Of a stretch of DNA of 61,574 nucleotides, positions 12,445 through 21,233 are shown one piece after another (the first letter of the stretch is position 1; every line of letters starts with the position of its first letter). The notes under the pieces are model-generated. The model ran no database searches and had not been told where the DNA came from. It saw only the letters and a program-made list of their open reading frames with translations. The DNA comes from DATLYH01 sp035575035 (GTDB lineage Bacteria > Planctomycetota > Planctomycetia > Gemmatales > Gemmataceae), in the NCBI GenBank assembly GCA_035575035.1, contig DATLYH010000027.1:1-61574 (forward strand). Direction: 5' to 3'. A program made the translations under genes and the position numbers.

Positions 12445-14685
12445 ATGGCTGCCATCTCCCCCTACCCCGCCGTCGTAGCCTCCGTGCTGGCCGTGCTCCT
12501 GTTGAGTCCAGGCGTGTGGGCCGAGCCGGTCCGTTTTCGCACCGACGTTATGGCGGTCCTGTCCAAGGCCGGCTGCAACCAGGGGACCTGCCACGGCAAT
12601 CTGAACGGCAAGAATGGCTTCCGCCTGTCGCTGCGCGGCCAGGATCCCGATTTCGACCTCGCTTCGTTGACCCGCGACATGCTCGGCCGGCGCACCGACC
12701 GTCTTCAGCCGGCCAACAGCCTGATCCTGCTGAAGGCCACGGCGTCGGTTCCCCATGAGGGGGGCAAGCGCTTCGACGTCGGTTCACGCGAGTACGCCAT
12801 CCTTGCCGCCTGGATCGCCGCCGGGATGCCGGATGACCCGCCCGGCACCCCCGTGCTCCGCCGGATCGAGGTGACTCCCGCCGAGCAGGTGGTGATCGCG
12901 CCAACCGACCGAGTGCAGCTGAACGTTCGGGCGACTTTCTCCGACGGCAGCACGCGCGATGTGAGCCGGATGGCCGTCTACGAGCCGTCCAACCCGGCGG
13001 TGACGGTTGACACGGCCGGCGTGGTGCGCCGGGCGGAAGACGGCGCCGGTGTCGTCGAGAGTTCGGTCCTGGTGCGCTACCTTGATCGCCAGGCGACGGT
13101 CCGATTGGCGTTTGTGCCCGCCCGCGCGGATTTCACCTGGCCCGAGCTGCCCGAGGCCAACTTCATTGACCGGCACGTGTTCACCAAACTGCGGACGCTG
13201 CGCATCCTGCCGTCGCTGCCCTGCTCCGACAGTGTGTTTCTGCGGCGGGTCTACCTCGATGTCCTCGGCGTGCTGCCGACCGCGGAAGAGGCCCGCGACT
13301 TTCTCAACGATCCACGGCCGGACAAGCGGGCCCGATTGATCGACCGTCTGCTGGAACGGCCGGAGTTCGCTGACTTCTGGGCCCTGAAATGGTCTGATCT
13401 GCTCCGCAATGAGGAGAAGGTGCTCGACCGCAAGGGAGTGCAGGCGTTCCACCAGTGGATCCGGCAGAGCATTGCCGCCGGCAAACCGCTCAACGAGTTT
13501 GCCCGCGAGGTGATCGCTGCCCGCGGCAGCACCTACGCCGAGCCGGCCGCCAACTTTTACCGCGCCCTCCGTGACCCGTATAGCCGGGCCGAGGCGACCG
13601 CCCAGGTGTTCCTCGGCATTCGCATGCAGTGCGCCAAGTGCCACAACCACCCCTTCGACCGCTGGACGCAGGACGACTACCACAGTCTGGCCGCCTTCTT
13701 CGCCCGGGTGCAGTACCGCATCCTCGAGAACAACCGCCGTGACCGCTTCGACAAGCACGAGTTCGACGGTGAGCAAATCGTCTGGCTCGACCGTCAGAGC
13801 GAATTGAAACACCCGCGCACCGGCGAAAACCTGCGGCCGCTTTTCCCCGGTGCCGAGACGCCGCCGCTGGCCCCTGACGCCGACCGGCTGCAAGCGCTGG
13901 CCGACTGGATCGCCCGGCCGGACAACCCCTTCTTTGCCAGAGCGCAGGTGAACCGTGTCTGGTATCACCTGATGGGCCGGGGGATCGTTGAGCCGAACGA
14001 CGACTTCCGTACCTCCAACCCGCCGGCGAACGGGCCGCTGCTGGAAGCGCTGACGGCGGACTTCGTGGCCCACGGCTTTAACCTGCGGCATCTGATTCGG
14101 ACCATCGTGAACTCGCAGACCTACCAGCTGTCGGCGGTGCCCAATGAGACCAACCGCGAGGACGAATCGAACTTCTCCCATACATTGGTCCGACCGGTGC
14201 AGGCGGAGGTGCTGCTCGACGCCCTCGCGCAGGTGACGGGCGTGCCGGTGCGGTTCAACGGCTATCCGCTGGGAGTGCGGGCCGGCCAACTCCCTGGTGT
14301 CAAGGCGCTGCGCGACCGCGAGGCCCGGCCGACGGAAGGCGAGCGCTTCCTGAAGGCGTTTGGCAAGCCGGACCGGCTCTTGACCTGCGAGTGCGAGCGC
14401 TCAACCGACACGACACTGGGACAGGCATTCCAGATGATCACCGGCGGGCTGCTCAACCAGATGCTGGCCGAGGAGGACAACCGCATCGGCCGGCTGCTGA
14501 AAGCGGGGCGATCGAATGAGGAAATTATCGAGGAGTTCTACCTGACGGCGTTGAGCCGGCCGCCAACCGCGCAGGAGAAGCAGGAGGCAATCGCCTTCAT
14601 CGAGCGGAGCGCAGACCGACGGGCAGCGATCGAGGATGTGGTGTGGGGACTGGTGAACGCCAAGGAGTTCCTGCTGCGGCAATGA
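12445..14685 (+). CDS. DUF1549/DUF1553 exported protein with cytochrome-like Cys motif
   Basis: This 746-aa protein belongs to a large planctomycete family of unknown biochemical role. After a signal peptide (cleaved near VWA-EP) comes the CNQGTCH motif (Cys44, Cys49, His50) of the PSCyt-type domain, then an Ig-like Big2 segment (about 135-225), DUF1549 (about 230-440) and DUF1553 (about 480-720, with RVWYHLMGRGIVEP and RTIVNSQTYQLS). The family is usually followed directly by a DUF1501 gene; here that partner lies 1.1 kb away beyond a toxin-antitoxin module. The upstream frame extends 18 codons, but the signal peptide fixes the start. Confidence 0.88.
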   Translation: MAAISPYPAVVASVLAVLLLSPGVWAEPVRFRTDVMAVLSKAGCNQGTCHGNLNGKNGFRLSLRGQDPDFDLASLTRDMLGRRTDRLQPANSLILLKATASVPHEGGKRFDVGSREYAILAAWIAAGMPDDPPGTPVLRRIEVTPAEQVVIAPTDRVQLNVRATFSDGSTRDVSRMAVYEPSNPAVTVDTAGVVRRAEDGAGVVESSVLVRYLDRQATVRLAFVPARADFTWPELPEANFIDRHVFTKLRTLRILPSLPCSDSVFLRRVYLDVLGVLPTAEEARDFLNDPRPDKRARLIDRLLERPEFADFWALKWSDLLRNEEKVLDRKGVQAFHQWIRQSIAAGKPLNEFAREVIAARGSTYAEPAANFYRALRDPYSRAEATAQVFLGIRMQCAKCHNHPFDRWTQDDYHSLAAFFARVQYRILENNRRDRFDKHEFDGEQIVWLDRQSELKHPRTGENLRPLFPGAETPPLAPDADRLQALADWIARPDNPFFARAQVNRVWYHLMGRGIVEPNDDFRTSNPPANGPLLEALTADFVAHGFNLRHLIRTIVNSQTYQLSAVPNETNREDESNFSHTLVRPVQAEVLLDALAQVTGVPVRFNGYPLGVRAGQLPGVKALRDREARPTEGERFLKAFGKPDRLLTCECERSTDTTLGQAFQMITGGLLNQMLAEEDNRIGRLLKAGRSNEEIIEEFYLTALSRPPTAQEKQEAIAFIERSADRRAAIEDVVWGLVNAKEFLLRQ

Positions 14686-14699
14686 GGGGGCCGGGTATA

Positions 14700-15070
14700 A
14701 TGGCGAGAGGCCAGGAGGAAATCGCTTACAAGAGGAGATATGCCGCTTTCCCGTGCCTGATCGAGCCAATCGCCGGCAATGACTTTCGCGCCCCGATAGG
14801 TGAGCCCTTAGCACTCACGGCGGAAGGTGCCACTCGAAAGGACGTCGTAAAAAAACCGCGCGAACTCATCGCCGATCGCCTCACTCGGGGGCAGAGCTGA
14901 CAGCGATTCAAGTGCTGCCCTCCCCCCTGGCGAAGTTCGCGGGGACGTGGAAGCCAGATGATCCGTTCATCGAGGCGTGGAAGCGGGCTGTAGAGGAGTA
15001 CCGCCAGCAGGTGGAGGAAGACCCAGGGCAAGGAGTCTTTGGGTGCTTGTCGGAGAGGAGATCGTTATGA
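14700..15070 (+). pseudogene. Frameshifted duplicate of the downstream antitoxin-like gene
   Basis: The first part reads LIEPIAGNDFRA...LTAEGAT..., matching LVEPVAGNGYRA...ISAEGAT... of the intact gene downstream. It stops at a TGA (14898-14900). In the other frame the match resumes at once (AELTAIQVL, FAGTWKPDDPFIEAWK, QQVEEDPG, against ARVFQIEVA, MAGTLDLNDPLVKEW, QKADEDPD) and ends in a TGA that overlaps the next ATG as ATGA. Loss of one G in the G-run at 14887-14891 would explain the break. A second shift near the 5' end is possible, since AGAGGAGATATG (14731-14742) resembles the ancestral ribosome binding site and start. It is a tandem duplicate decayed in place. Confidence 0.75.
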
Positions 15071-15366
15071 AGATTCCGGTCCTCGTTGAGCCTGTAGCCG
15101 GCAACGGCTATAGGGCTAGGGCGCTAGAGTTCGCCATTAGTGCCGAAGGCGCAACTGAGGATGAAGCGGTGCGCAAATATCAGGAACTGATCCAGGAGAA
15201 GCTCAAGGCAGGGGCACGGGTCTTCCAGATTGAGGTGGCCGAACAGGACAACCCGTGGCTGCGCATGGCAGGGACCCTGGATCTGAACGATCCCTTGGTC
15301 AAGGAGTGGATCGAGATCATGGAAGAGAATCGGCAGAAGGCCGACGAGGATCCTGATTTCCTATGA
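15067..15366 (+). CDS. Antitoxin-like protein of a PIN toxin module
   Basis: This 99-aa protein has an N-terminal beta-rich half resembling HicB-like small domains (IPVLVEPVAGNGYRA, then ISAEGATEDEA) and an acidic helical C-terminus ending DEDPDFL, suited to wrap a toxin. Its stop overlaps the ATG of the PIN-domain gene (ATGA), so the two are translationally coupled. A GGAGAGGAGAT ribosome binding site precedes the start. The role is inferred from coupling and size; the family pairing is of the VapBC kind, although this protein does not show an obvious AbrB or RHH DNA-binding motif. Confidence 0.75.
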   Translation: MKIPVLVEPVAGNGYRARALEFAISAEGATEDEAVRKYQELIQEKLKAGARVFQIEVAEQDNPWLRMAGTLDLNDPLVKEWIEIMEENRQKADEDPDFL

Positions 15367-15782
15367 GCCTTTACGTGCTGGATACGGATATCCTGACGCT
15401 CCTTCGGGGAGGACACCCTGCGGTCCGCCGACGAGTCGAGAGTCATCCGGTAACCGACCTCGCGATCACGGTTATTAGTGTTGAGGAGCAGTTAACAGGT
15501 TGGTACACCCAGCTACGTCGGGTCAAGAAGCGGGAGGCGCTGGCACGTGTGTACCAGCAGCTTGTAGACAGTGTTCGGTTCTTCGCACCGTTGACAATTC
15601 TTTCCTTTACCGAGTCGGCCATCGCTCGCTATGAAAACTTGAAGGCACTAAAATTGAACATCGGCAAGAAGGATCTCTGCATCGCTGCCATAACGTTAGA
15701 GAATTCGGGAATCCTGGTCAGCAGGAACGTAAGTGACTTTCGGCGCGTCCCTAGCTTGATTGTGGAAAACTGGGCCGAGTAA
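15363..15782 (+). CDS. vapC: PIN-domain ribonuclease toxin (VapC-like)
   Basis: This 139-aa protein is a PIN-domain nuclease, expected to cleave RNA in a metal-dependent way. The acidic site is visible: Asp7 and Asp9 in LDTDI, Glu41/42 in SVEEQ, Asp104 in KKDLCIAA and Asp125 in NVSDFRRV. It starts inside the stop codon of the antitoxin-like gene. Its base composition is more AT-rich than its neighbours (for example the stretch around 15600-15740), which fits acquisition by transfer. The module sits between two genes that are normally adjacent. Confidence 0.9.
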   Translation: MSLYVLDTDILTLLRGGHPAVRRRVESHPVTDLAITVISVEEQLTGWYTQLRRVKKREALARVYQQLVDSVRFFAPLTILSFTESAIARYENLKALKLNIGKKDLCIAAITLENSGILVSRNVSDFRRVPSLIVENWAE

Positions 15783-15806
15783 CGAACAGAAAGGTTATAT
15801 CGAACC

Positions 15807-17210
15807 ATGAGCCGGGCCACAGATCATTTCGAGTGCAGCGGATTTCGTCAGACCCGCATCACCCGCCGGCACCTGCTCAAGGTCGGCGGCCTCGGCTTGC
15901 TGGGAATGCACCTGCCGGGCTTGCTCCGTGCGGCGGCCGCAGGTAATACCCCCAAGGCCCGGGCTCAATCGGTCATCTTCCTGTACCAGTGGGGCGGTCC
16001 CGGCCAGCATGAGACCTTCGACATGAAGCCCGGCGCGCCGGCCGAGGTCCGCGGCGAGTTCAAGCCGATCGCCACCAATGTTCCCGGCATCCAAGTGTGC
16101 GAATACCTGCCGCGCGTGGCCAAGGTCGCGGACAAACTCTGCATCCTCCGCAGCCTGCATCACATGATGAAAAACCATGTCTCGGCCGGCTACTACGGCC
16201 TGACCGGCCACGCGCCGCCGATCGAGGATCAGCGCCTCCGCGACACGCTCGACCTCTATCCCGCTTACGGCTCGGTCGTGGACAAGCTGGCCCCGGCGAA
16301 GGCAGGCATCCCCACCTTCGTCGCCTTCCCGCACGTCATCCGTGACGGCTCGGTCACGCCCGGCCAGCATGCCAGCTTCCTGGGCAAGATGCACGACCCA
16401 TTCTTCGTCGGCCAGGACCCGAACAGCCCCGACTTCCGCCTGCCCGAACTAAGCCTGCCGGCCAACCTCACGCCGGAACGGCTGGCCAGCCGGCGCGAGG
16501 TGCTGCGCCTGATCGACCGGCAGGCCGAGCTGCTGGAACACTCCGCCCGGGCACGCGGCATCGAGGCCTCGTATGAGAAGGCGATCAGCATGCTCACGTC
16601 GCCGGCGGTGAAGAAGGCGTTCGACCTGTCGGCCGAGCCAGACGCCGTGCGCGACCGCTATGGCCGGACCACCTATGGCCAGAGCTGCCTGCTGGCCCGG
16701 CGGCTGGTCGAGGCAGGCGCCCGCTTCATCAACGTTTACTTCGCCGCGACCATCGGCGGCCAGTCCACCGTCTCGGGCGGCTGGGATGTGCACGGTAACA
16801 ACGGCAACCCGATGGGGCCGATCCTCAAGAAATACCTGCTGCCGATCACCGATCAGACGCTGCCGACGCTGCTGGAAGATCTCGACCAGCGCGGCCTGCT
16901 TGACGAAACGCTGGTGGTCTGGGTGGGGGAGTTTGGCCGGACACCGAAGATCAACAGTCAGGCCGGCCGCGACCACTGGCCGCAGTGCTACTCGGCGGTG
17001 CTGGCCGGCGGCGGCGTCAAGCGCGGCTTCGTCTACGGCTCGTCCGACAAGACGGGGGCTTACCCGGCAAGCGACGCGGTGAAGCCGGACGACCTGGCGG
17101 CGACGATGTTCTACCTGCTCGGCATCGACCCGCATACGGAGGTATACGACCCGCTCGGCCGACCGTTGCCGATCTCCAAGGGGAACCCGATCACCGGGCT
17201 GCTGGCATAA
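15807..17210 (+). CDS. DUF1501 family Tat-exported protein
   Basis: This 467-aa protein has a twin-arginine signal (Arg20-Arg21 in TRRHLLKVGG, then a hydrophobic Gly/Leu-rich segment), so it is folded before export. The body is DUF1501, related to the sulfatase/alkaline phosphatase superfamily: WGGPGQHETFDMKP near the N-terminus, SGGWDVHGNN and VVWVGEFGRTPKIN in the middle, and GRDHWPQCYS near the C-terminus. The family accompanies DUF1549/1553 proteins in planctomycetes; biochemical function is not established. Here the partner gene is upstream of the inserted toxin module. Confidence 0.9.
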   Translation: MSRATDHFECSGFRQTRITRRHLLKVGGLGLLGMHLPGLLRAAAAGNTPKARAQSVIFLYQWGGPGQHETFDMKPGAPAEVRGEFKPIATNVPGIQVCEYLPRVAKVADKLCILRSLHHMMKNHVSAGYYGLTGHAPPIEDQRLRDTLDLYPAYGSVVDKLAPAKAGIPTFVAFPHVIRDGSVTPGQHASFLGKMHDPFFVGQDPNSPDFRLPELSLPANLTPERLASRREVLRLIDRQAELLEHSARARGIEASYEKAISMLTSPAVKKAFDLSAEPDAVRDRYGRTTYGQSCLLARRLVEAGARFINVYFAATIGGQSTVSGGWDVHGNNGNPMGPILKKYLLPITDQTLPTLLEDLDQRGLLDETLVVWVGEFGRTPKINSQAGRDHWPQCYSAVLAGGGVKRGFVYGSSDKTGAYPASDAVKPDDLAATMFYLLGIDPHTEVYDPLGRPLPISKGNPITGLLA

Positions 17211-17219
17211 CGACAGTCC

Positions 17220-17250
17220 CTTGCGGCTTAGCGTGGCGCTAAGCCGCAAG
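17220..17250. terminator. Palindrome between convergent genes, possible bidirectional terminator
   Basis: Perfect 14-bp arms (CTTGCGGCTTAGCG / CGCTAAGCCGCAAG) flank a TGG loop. The same GCGGCTTAGCG word recurs near 40764 and 55010, so this is also a dispersed repeat. No T-tract follows on either strand. Confidence 0.6.
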
Positions 17251-17262
17251 CGGCTTCACATG

Positions 17263-17538
17263 TCATTCCTCTTCGTCGCGCTCGCGCCAGTCCTTGAGCA
17301 AGCGCTCCACCTGTTCGATGTCCTCGTCGCTGACTCCTTCGCGGCGGCGGTAGCGCCGCTTCAGGCTGTCGAGGACGTGCTCCCACATGGCCCGCGTCGG
17401 CTCCAGCCTGAGCCAGCGCACGTCGCGCCGCTGCATCCGGAACGAAAAGGTCCACTTGCCGGCGTACTTTTGAGCACGCAAGAAGCGCCGGCTGCCGGTG
17501 ACGGGGTCGCTGTCAGTCCACTTGATTTCAATGGGCAT
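17263..17538 (-). CDS. Small charged hypothetical protein
   Basis: This 91-aa protein has an N-terminal beta-rich half (MPIEIKWTDSDPVTGSRRFL) and an Arg/Glu-rich helical C-terminus ending in acidic residues. There is no signal peptide and no family that I recognise. Its start overlaps the end of the pseudouridine synthase gene by 11 bp, so the two are probably one transcript with translational coupling. Confidence 0.65.
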   Translation of the reverse strand: MPIEIKWTDSDPVTGSRRFLRAQKYAGKWTFSFRMQRRDVRWLRLEPTRAMWEHVLDSLKRRYRRREGVSDEDIEQVERLLKDWRERDEEE

Positions 17539-18508
17539 GGCTCTTCGAGGGGCTGCGGAGGCGGTTCAGGAATTCCTGTAAATCCGGCGGCAGCGGCGTC
17601 TCCCAGCGCATTGCCTCGCCGGTCGCCGGGTGGACAAAGCCCAGCTCGGCGGCGTGCAGCGCCAACCGGGGGGCGCCGCTAGTATCGGGTAGGGGCGGCT
17701 CGCCGGGTCGGCGGTTGTAAACTTTTTCGCCGCAGACCGGGTGCCCCAACTCGGCCAGATGGATGCGGATCTGGTGCGTCCGCCCCGTCTCAAGCCGGCA
17801 GGCGACCAGCGTATAGCCGGGCAGCCGCTCCACCACCTCGATATGGGTGATTGCTTCCTTGCCGATTCCCGGCTCCTTCGAGCTGCCGCGCCGGCCGTCG
17901 CCGCGGTCGCGCACCAGCCAGCTGCGGATGGTCTGCGATCGGACCCGGCCGGGGACAATGGCCAGATAACGGCGGTGGACGGTGTGCGCATGAAACTGCT
18001 TGCCCAGGCCGCGCTCCGCGGCCACGGTACGGGCGAAGACGATCAGGCCGCTGGTTTCCTTGTCCAGCCGCTGCACCACTCGCAAGCGAGGCAACGGCCC
18101 TTTGCGGATGCGCCCTTCACGCTGGGCGATCCGCTTCGGCACCAGGTCTTCCAGCGTCGGCGATAGTGCCCTGCGGCGCTCGGACCAGGCCCGCTCGGCG
18201 GGATGCCGCACCGTGTTCATGCCGGCCGGCTTCTCGACCACGACAATATGCTCATCGAGGTAACGGATGACAATCGACTCTTGCTGATACGGTCGCGGCG
18301 CCGGCCGGGGCAGCACCTCAACCGTGTCCCCCTCCTTGAGCCGGCGGGCCGGATCGAGCCAGAGCTCGCCGTTGATCTTGACGCGGCGGGTTTCGACCAG
18401 CCGGCGGACCCGGCTCCAGGAGAGATCCGGCAGGCGGGCGCGGAGCAATGCTGCCAGCGTGGCACCGACCTGTTCAGTGGAAACCAGGAATTGAACGGGG
18501 GAAGTCAT
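17528..18508 (-). CDS. RluA-family pseudouridine synthase
   Basis: This 326-aa enzyme isomerises uridine to pseudouridine in rRNA or tRNA. It has an N-terminal S4 RNA-binding domain (about 20-75), then the catalytic domain with the QRLDKETSG motif (catalytic Asp139; most relatives have HRLD, here Gln replaces His), and the RTHQIRIHLAELGHPVCGE motif. Which uridine is modified cannot be decided. Two starts are possible; this one (MTSPVQF) fits the S4 domain, and the other lies 14 codons upstream. Neither has a strong ribosome binding site. Confidence 0.9.
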   Translation of the reverse strand: MTSPVQFLVSTEQVGATLAALLRARLPDLSWSRVRRLVETRRVKINGELWLDPARRLKEGDTVEVLPRPAPRPYQQESIVIRYLDEHIVVVEKPAGMNTVRHPAERAWSERRRALSPTLEDLVPKRIAQREGRIRKGPLPRLRVVQRLDKETSGLIVFARTVAAERGLGKQFHAHTVHRRYLAIVPGRVRSQTIRSWLVRDRGDGRRGSSKEPGIGKEAITHIEVVERLPGYTLVACRLETGRTHQIRIHLAELGHPVCGEKVYNRRPGEPPLPDTSGAPRLALHAAELGFVHPATGEAMRWETPLPPDLQEFLNRLRSPSKSHAH

Positions 18509-18833
18509 CAGCCAAGGAGTTTGACGATCTGCTTCACCGGTGTAGTACATGCAAGTGGCGATATCAGGATCATCGGTATGAAATCAGTATATGCTACAGC
18601 CGTTCCGGCGCGGAGACCGAGCCCCAGGTCTTGCGGGGGCCGGCGGAGGGACTTGCTTGGCGGTAAGGCCTCACCAGCCACTTTTCTTCTACTCCAATCC
18701 TCTTCCTTCCAGACCCACGTTAGTACGCCGCTCGACTCAGGGTAGTGTGACTACTTCCCCGCCGGCGCGCACGAGCGGCCGATTGTGGCTCGGACCCGGT
18801 TGTTCCGGTCCGCATCGCCTCTGTGTCGCCCTC
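18509..18833. other. Intergenic stretch, nothing recognised
   Basis: This gap separates the end of the kinase gene from the start of the pseudouridine synthase gene, both on the minus strand. I see no repeat, RNA gene or coding remnant. Confidence 0.4.
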
Positions 18834-21209
18834 TCAGGGTCGCCGGGATTGCCACAGTTCCAGCAGGCCCAGGAGCGCGAGCACGAATGCGAGCACCGGC
18901 ATCGTGACCGCCCCGACGTGCAAGCTTGCACCCATGCCTTCTACGACGATGTCGCTGAGTACTTTCGCGAAATCACGCATGACTTCATCGCCGGAGAAAC
19001 TCGTTTGAGCGGCGCGCGGGCCGCGGAGGGCGTCTATCATCACGTACCCGCTCACCCCTCCCGTCACGATTCCAGCAACCAGCATCGTGGCCGCCTTCCA
19101 CCGCCGCGAACCGCCAAACAGATTCAACGCTGCCAGTACCAAAAGTGTCACCACGCAGACTGATCCTGTGGTTAACCCAGCCCAGCCGTCGATGCCCAAC
19201 AGGTCGAAACTGAACCCGAAAATGTTCATGCGCTGCCACGGCAAGAAAGCCACGACCACGCCGATCAGGCAAACGAGCATGCCCCAGCCCGCCGGCTCCT
19301 TCAGCCAATCGTTCAGGCCAAACCCGGCGTCATCGGTTTCAGCATCGCGCGGCGTCGGCTGCTCGAACGCGGCTTTCACATCGGGGCGGCGGAGCAGCGA
19401 CAACACCCAGGTGCCGACCGGTAGCCCAATCAACCACGCGGGTGAAAATGGAATGACGGTCAACACCGTCCCGGCGTTGACCAAGCCTGGTGATTCCAGC
19501 CTGCGCAGGCAGATTGCTGCCAGTGCCATCTGGGCACCCGCACCGACTGCGGCAATCTGAATGATCAGCAGGAGGACGAACAAATCGCGGTGCGCACGCC
19601 AAGGATGCGGTTTCCGCGTGACGGTGGTTTTCACCGTGTCGCTGCCGCTTGTCGTCGTCGCTGGGCTCTCCGGGCTGCCAACAATGCGCGCCAACGTGAT
19701 GCCCGTCCACGCGGCCAGCGACGCCGAGATCAACACCGTCGCAATCGCCACCAGCAGCCACGCCGTCGCCGGAGTGCGCACCGCTCGCCGCGCGGATTCC
19801 AACACAGCCGGCTCGATCGGCGACCACGCGGCACGTCCTGAGTCCGTCGATTGGGTGGCACGCCCTGAGTCCGCGAAGGGCGTGGGCCCCGAAGGGGCTA
19901 CACTCGACACGCCCTTCGCGGACTCAGGGCGTGCCACACTCGATGACTGGTGCGAGCTGGAGATCATCTCCACGTCCGTCTTCACTTCGCTCGCCTGCTG
20001 GTAGCGCCGGGCCGGTTCGCGCTCGAGCGTCCGCAGCACGACTTCGTCGAGCCGCACATCGACCTCGACCCGCTTCGACGGCGGCTCGAACCGGCCGAGC
20101 GGCAGTTCGCCCGTGAGCATTTCGTAGAACACGACGCCCAGCGAATAAATGTCCGCGCGGTGATCGACGGCGTGCGAACCTTGCATCTGCTCCGGGGCCA
20201 TGTAGTGCGGCGTGCCCATGACCTGGTGCGAGTCGGTGAGCGTGAACGAGCCGGGCGGACGCCCCAGGATCTTCGCCAGCCCGAAGTCGGCGATCTTCAC
20301 GCGACCCTTCTTGTCGATCAGGATGTTCTCCGGCTTGATGTCGCGATGCACGACCCCTTCGTCGTGCGCGTACTGCAGCGCCGCGCAGATTTGCGGCACG
20401 ATCGCCAGCGCCGCTTCGGGTTCAAGCTTGCCCGCCTGCATCATCTGCCGGAGATTCAGGCCGTCCACGAATTCCATGAGCAGGTAGTAGTACCCCTCAC
20501 CCCTCCCCCTCTCCCCAGAGGGGAGAGGGGAAATCTCTTCTCCCTTCTTCCCAGAGGGGACAGGGGAAATCTCTTCTCCCCTCTCCCCGCTCGCGGGGAG
20601 AGGGGTTGGGGGTGAGGGGGTCTCGCCGAAATCATGGATCGCAACCACGCCCGGGTGACTCAGCTTGGCGAGCGTCCGGGCCTCGCGTGCGAAGCGTTCC
20701 GAGAACGCGGGGTCCTTGCCCACTTCGGGCGGCAGGATCTTCAGCGCCACGAATCGATCCAATTTCGGCTGCCGCGCCTTGTACACCGCCCCCATGCCGC
20801 CCGATCCCAGCAGTTCCAGAACCTCAAGCTGCGGGAAGTGCTGGGCCAACTCCGCTGGCTCGGGTGGAACGAACCGGCTGGTGGGCGTGAACGGTGTCGT
20901 CGGCGGCCGCGCCTCAGCCGCCTCGCGCTCGAGTTGCTCCACGACATTCTTCAGTGCCGGTTCCATCTCGGGCGCCTCACCCCCAGTTCCGGGCGTAGCC
21001 GCGTTAGCCAAAACGCGGGGATCACCGAGTTGCCGCACCGCATCCGACCACGATTTGCTGCCGGCCGCCAGCCGATCGAGCGTCCCGCGACACGTCTCGC
21101 ACGCCTCAAGGTGCGCGTTCAGCACCGCCTGCTCAGATTCGGGCAGTGAACCATCCAGCAGTAGCTTGAGTCGGCCAGGATCGGGACAGGGAGATTGTAT
21201 CGAGGACAT
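18834..21209 (-). CDS. Transmembrane Ser/Thr protein kinase with N-terminal zinc anti-sigma motif
   Basis: This 791-aa protein has three parts. Residues 1-50 hold H33-x3-C37-x2-C40 (HLEACETC), the zinc anti-sigma motif. Residues about 125-425 are a Hanks-type kinase: GSGGMG (135-140), Lys157, HRDIKPEN (288-295), DFG (308-310) and APEQM. About seven hydrophobic segments follow (from about 470 to the end), so the kinase faces the cytoplasm. Two palindromic repeats are inserted in frame: one adds about 42 residues between strands 4 and 5 of the N-lobe (198-239), the other forms residues 425-452 of the linker before the membrane part. The ECF sigma gene lies 24 bp upstream in the same direction, so the protein probably binds and controls that sigma factor; this is inferred. 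Confidence 0.9.
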   Translation of the reverse strand: MSSIQSPCPDPGRLKLLLDGSLPESEQAVLNAHLEACETCRGTLDRLAAGSKSWSDAVRQLGDPRVLANAATPGTGGEAPEMEPALKNVVEQLEREAAEARPPTTPFTPTSRFVPPEPAELAQHFPQLEVLELLGSGGMGAVYKARQPKLDRFVALKILPPEVGKDPAFSERFAREARTLAKLSHPGVVAIHDFGETPSPPTPLPASGERGEEISPVPSGKKGEEISPLPSGERGRGEGYYYLLMEFVDGLNLRQMMQAGKLEPEAALAIVPQICAALQYAHDEGVVHRDIKPENILIDKKGRVKIADFGLAKILGRPPGSFTLTDSHQVMGTPHYMAPEQMQGSHAVDHRADIYSLGVVFYEMLTGELPLGRFEPPSKRVEVDVRLDEVVLRTLEREPARRYQQASEVKTDVEMISSSHQSSSVARPESAKGVSSVAPSGPTPFADSGRATQSTDSGRAAWSPIEPAVLESARRAVRTPATAWLLVAIATVLISASLAAWTGITLARIVGSPESPATTTSGSDTVKTTVTRKPHPWRAHRDLFVLLLIIQIAAVGAGAQMALAAICLRRLESPGLVNAGTVLTVIPFSPAWLIGLPVGTWVLSLLRRPDVKAAFEQPTPRDAETDDAGFGLNDWLKEPAGWGMLVCLIGVVVAFLPWQRMNIFGFSFDLLGIDGWAGLTTGSVCVVTLLVLAALNLFGGSRRWKAATMLVAGIVTGGVSGYVMIDALRGPRAAQTSFSGDEVMRDFAKVLSDIVVEGMGASLHVGAVTMPVLAFVLALLGLLELWQSRRP
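19855..19937. repeat. Palindromic repeat inside kinase gene (30-bp arms)
   Basis: Perfect 30-bp arms (19855-19884 and 19908-19937) flank a 23-nt loop; the arm core is GCACGCCCTGAGTCCGCGAA. It is read in frame as a Ser/Pro/Ala-rich linker containing ARPESAKG and TPFADSGRA. A partial third copy lies just beside it at about 19833-19850. Confidence 0.92.
20493..20619. repeat. Palindromic repeat inserted in the kinase catalytic domain
   Basis: The outer arms (CCCCTCACCCCTCCCCCTCT against the complementary end near 20595-20619) pair, and two direct copies of GGGGAAATCTCTTCTCCC lie between them. It is translated as PLPASGERGEE and PSGERGRGE-like repeats between the IHDFGE strand and the YYYLLMEFVDG strand of the kinase. 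Confidence 0.9.
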
Positions 21210-21233
21210 CGGACCACCACGCTTTCGATTGAC

